This document shows, in pieces, positions 3,630 to 6,077 of a DNA stretch of 6,077 bases. The position numbers and the translations under genes are program-made. Within the stretch, counting starts at the first letter, position 1. The number at the start of each line of letters is the position of its first letter. The stretch spans positions 1 to 6,077 of the forward strand of contig JAVEDQ010000532.1 in assembly GCA_030840885.1 (NCBI GenBank), in the 5' to 3' direction. The DNA is from Frankiaceae bacterium (GTDB lineage: Bacteria > Actinomycetota > Actinomycetes > Frankiales > Frankiaceae). The notes below the pieces were generated by a model. The model was not told the origin of the DNA. It saw only the letters and a program-made list of their open reading frames with translations, and searched no databases.

Positions 3630-6077
3630 GTGGTCGCCTCCATCTCGCGTACCACCGGCCTCGCCGCGCTGCGGGACTTCGCCCTCGACCTGCCGTTCGG
3701 GCTCGACCCGTTCCAGCAGGAAGCGTGCGAGGGTCTCGCTGACGGGGAGTCGGTGCTGCTCGCCGCACCGACCGGGGCGGGCAAGACCGTCGTCGGGGAG
3801 TTCGCCGCCTTCCTCGCGCTCCGCCACGGCGGGAAGTGCTTCTACACGACGCCGATCAAGGCGTTGTCGAACCAGAAGTTCAACGAGCTGACCGAGGCCT
3901 ACGGCGCCGAGAACGTCGGCCTGCTGACCGGTGACACGGCCCGCAACGCCGACGCACCCGTGGTGGTCATGACCACCGAGGTGCTGCGCAACATGCTCTA
4001 CAACGGCTCACCGGGCCTGCGGGGGCTGTCCCACGTCGTGATGGACGAGGTGCACTACCTCGCCGACCGGTTCCGCGGTGCGGTGTGGGAAGAGGTGATC
4101 ATCCACCTTCCCGAGGAGGTGCTGCTCGTCTCGCTGTCGGCCACAGTCAGCAACGCCGAGGAGTTCGGCGAATGGCTGCAGACGGTGCGCGGTGCCACCA
4201 GGATCGTGGTCGAGGAGCACCGGCCGGTGCCGCTGTGGCAGCACGTGCTGGCCGGGCGCCGGCTCTACGACCTGTTCGTCGAGCGACGCGAGGACCGGGC
4301 CGGCTCGGACGCCTCGAGTGATGCCGTGAACGGCCAGGCCGCGATCCCGGACCGCCACCGGGAACCGTTGCTCAACCGGGAGCTCGTCCAGCTCGCGCAG
4401 GAGGAGAACCGCTTCGAGCGCAAGACCGGCCGGGCCGGTCGGCCCGGGAACCAGGGAAGTCGTGGTGCCGGCGGCCGTCGTCGGGTGTGGGTGCCGAGCC
4501 GTGCCCAGGTCGTCGAGCAGCTCGACCGCGAGGGCCTGCTGCCCGCCATCACCTTCATCTTCAGCCGGGCAGGGTGCGAGGCCGCCGTCACGCAGTGCCT
4601 CACCGCCGGGCTGCGGCTCACCACCCCGGACGAGCGGGCCCGCATCCGCGCGCACGCCGCCGACCGCACCACCGACCTCCCGGACGCCGACCGGGGAGTG
4701 CTCGGCTACGAGACCTGGCTCGACGGCCTCGAGCGTGGCCTGGCCGCGCACCACGCGGGCCTGCTGCCCCGCTTCAAGGAGGTCACCGAGGAGCTGTTCG
4801 CCGCCGGTCTGATCAAGGCGGTGTTCGCCACCGAGACGCTCGCGCTCGGCATCAACATGCCGGCCCGCTCGGTCGTGCTCGAGCGGCTCGTCAAGTGGAA
4901 CGGTGAGGCTCACGTCGAGGTCACGCCGGGGGAGTACACCCAGCTCACCGGCCGCGCCGGGCGGCGGGGCATCGACGTCGAGGGCCACGCCGTCGTCCTC
5001 TGGCAGCAGGGTTTCGACCCGCAGGTCGTCGCCGGCCTCGCCTCGACCCGCACGTATCCGCTGCGTTCGTCGTTCCGCCCCTCGTACAACATGGCGGTCA
5101 ACCTGGTGGGGATGGTGGGCCGCGAGCAGGCCCGCGTGCTGCTCGAGTCGTCGTTCGCGCAGTTCCAGGCCGACCGTGCCGTCGTGGGACTCGCCCGGCA
5201 GGTGCAGCGCAACCTCGACGGCCTCGACGGCTACACCGAGGCGATGACGTGCGAGCACGGCTCGGTGCCGGAGTACGTCCGGCTGCGCCGGCAGCTCGCC
5301 GACAGGGAGGCCAAGCTCGCCCGGGACGGGTCGGCGTCGCGCCGGGCCGAGGCGGCGGCCGCCCTGGAGCAGCTGCGCATCGGCGACGTCATCCGGGTCC
5401 CCAGCGGCCGGCGCCGCGGGCTGGCCATCGTCCTGTCACCCGGCGCCACCGTTCCCGACGGCGGCCGCCTGACGGTGCTCACCGCCGACCGCCAGATCAC
5501 ACGGCTCTCGTCGCAGGACTTCCCCACACCGGTGGAGTCGGTCGGCCGGGTCCGCGTGGCGAAGAACTTCAACCCCCGCAGCCCGCAGTCCCGGCGTGAC
5601 CTCGCCTCCAACCTGAACTCGCTCACCTCCGGCAACGGCGACGGCGACGAGCCCGGCCGGCGCCGCACCCGCCGCAACAGCGGTGAGGACGACGAGATCA
5701 CGCGGCTGCGGGCGGCGCTGCGGGCTCACCCGGTGCACGGCTGCCCGGACCGCGAGGACCACGTGCGCTGGGCCGAGCGCAGCGAGAAGCTCCGACGCGA
5801 GACCAACGCGCTGCAGAAGCGGGTCGAGACCCGCACCAACTCGATCGCCCGCACCTTCGACCGGGTCTGCCGGCTGCTCGAGGAGCAGGGGTACCTGACT
5901 GACACCGAGCGAAGCTCCGAGGTCCCCGAGCAGAGCTCGGGGGTCACCGACGCCGGTCGTCTGCTCGCCCGGCTCTACGCCGAATCCGACCTCCTCGTCG
6001 CGGAGTGCCTCCGCAGCGGCGTCTGGCAGGGCCTGGACGCGCCGGGGCTGGCCGCGGTCGCGTCGACCCACGTCTAC
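3630..6077 (+). CDS. helY: HelY, Ski2/Mtr4-like superfamily 2 helicase (partial, runs off right edge)
   Basis: 816 codons are visible with no stop; mycobacterial HelY is about 906 aa, so roughly 100 residues are missing. It is an ATP-driven helicase of the Ski2-like group, probably acting on RNA; the substrate in bacteria is poorly settled. Motifs in order: Walker A APTGAGKT (46-53), DEVH box (139-142), SAT (170-172), FIFSRAG (309-315), HHAGLLP (374-380), TETLALGINMPA (401-412) and QLTGRAGRRG (438-447). RSSFRPSYNM (479-488) is typical of Ski2-like proteins. The stretch of about 221-280 is low-complexity and poorly conserved. From HPVH (700) onward, with NSIARTFDR (737) and ESDLLVAECL (785-794), it is the start of the DSHCT C-terminal domain. 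GTG 3630 is chosen because TAGTCT lies 7 nt upstream; GTG 3627 would add one Val. Transcription is apparently separate from tatC. Confidence 0.95.
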   Translation, partial: MVASISRTTGLAALRDFALDLPFGLDPFQQEACEGLADGESVLLAAPTGAGKTVVGEFAAFLALRHGGKCFYTTPIKALSNQKFNELTEAYGAENVGLLTGDTARNADAPVVVMTTEVLRNMLYNGSPGLRGLSHVVMDEVHYLADRFRGAVWEEVIIHLPEEVLLVSLSATVSNAEEFGEWLQTVRGATRIVVEEHRPVPLWQHVLAGRRLYDLFVERREDRAGSDASSDAVNGQAAIPDRHREPLLNRELVQLAQEENRFERKTGRAGRPGNQGSRGAGGRRRVWVPSRAQVVEQLDREGLLPAITFIFSRAGCEAAVTQCLTAGLRLTTPDERARIRAHAADRTTDLPDADRGVLGYETWLDGLERGLAAHHAGLLPRFKEVTEELFAAGLIKAVFATETLALGINMPARSVVLERLVKWNGEAHVEVTPGEYTQLTGRAGRRGIDVEGHAVVLWQQGFDPQVVAGLASTRTYPLRSSFRPSYNMAVNLVGMVGREQARVLLESSFAQFQADRAVVGLARQVQRNLDGLDGYTEAMTCEHGSVPEYVRLRRQLADREAKLARDGSASRRAEAAAALEQLRIGDVIRVPSGRRRGLAIVLSPGATVPDGGRLTVLTADRQITRLSSQDFPTPVESVGRVRVAKNFNPRSPQSRRDLASNLNSLTSGNGDGDEPGRRRTRRNSGEDDEITRLRAALRAHPVHGCPDREDHVRWAERSEKLRRETNALQKRVETRTNSIARTFDRVCRLLEEQGYLTDTERSSEVPEQSSGVTDAGRLLARLYAESDLLVAECLRSGVWQGLDAPGLAAVASTHVY

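Noticed and set aside
2721..3827. A 368-codon minus-strand open frame spanning tatC and the start of helY
   Set aside because: It crosses two well-supported genes and the hairpin spacer, is full of Arg/Glu/His/Gln low-complexity residues, and matches no family; it is a shadow of GC-rich codon third positions.
4008..5258. A 416-codon open frame on the minus strand inside helY
   Set aside because: It is opposite a gene with every helicase motif intact, its composition is typical of antisense frames in high-GC DNA, and its product shows no recognisable domain.

Overview
The window looks like chromosomal DNA from a high-GC actinobacterium. Codon third positions are strongly G/C, GTG starts are common, and the gene order pafB-pafC-(two small genes)-tatA-tatC-helY matches the conserved actinobacterial block that lies downstream of the proteasome/Pup genes (pafA-pafB-pafC-tatA-tatC-helY in Mycobacterium). 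The proteins resemble mycobacterial homologues but are clearly divergent. The lineage could be Frankia/Geodermatophilus-like, but the sequence alone does not fix the genus. All supported genes are on the + strand.

Layout. Bases 2-103 are the last codons of pafB. They are followed almost immediately by complete pafC (114-1076); the pair encodes the two WYL-domain halves of the PafBC DNA-damage transcription activator. A small hairpin and a 165-nt spacer lead to a 110-aa four-cysteine zinc-ribbon protein of unknown function (1242-1574) with an excellent Shine-Dalgarno site. Next is a 98-aa membrane-anchored protein (1650-1946), apparently read from a leaderless mRNA. After a 178-nt spacer that contains a long-range 10-bp inverted repeat come tatA (2125-2460) and tatC (2550-3554), the pore-forming and receptor subunits of the twin-arginine translocase. 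A cluster of hairpins separates tatC from helY (3630 to beyond the right edge), a Ski2/Mtr4-type superfamily 2 helicase. helY also has a -10 element placed for leaderless transcription.

How the genes relate. PafBC (stress regulation), Tat (export of folded proteins) and HelY (nucleic-acid remodelling) have no known shared pathway. Their neighbourhood is an old conserved arrangement, apparently split here into several transcription units: pafBC; zinc ribbon; leaderless membrane protein; tatA-tatC; leaderless helY. I see no mobile elements, CRISPR arrays, tRNAs or rRNAs, and no spacer longer than 300 nt.

The most unusual signals are at gene starts. The pafC start codon lies in a 14-bp tandem duplication that creates a five-codon mini-ORF joined by ATGA overlaps to both pafB and pafC. 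The tatC start is the third copy of a roughly 19-bp repeat whose earlier ATGs open short, staggered ORFs, one of which overlaps the tatC start. A third short tandem duplication lies in the tatA tail. I found no convincing new defence or mobile system. The two small unknown genes and the duplicated start sites are the best candidates for undescribed biology.
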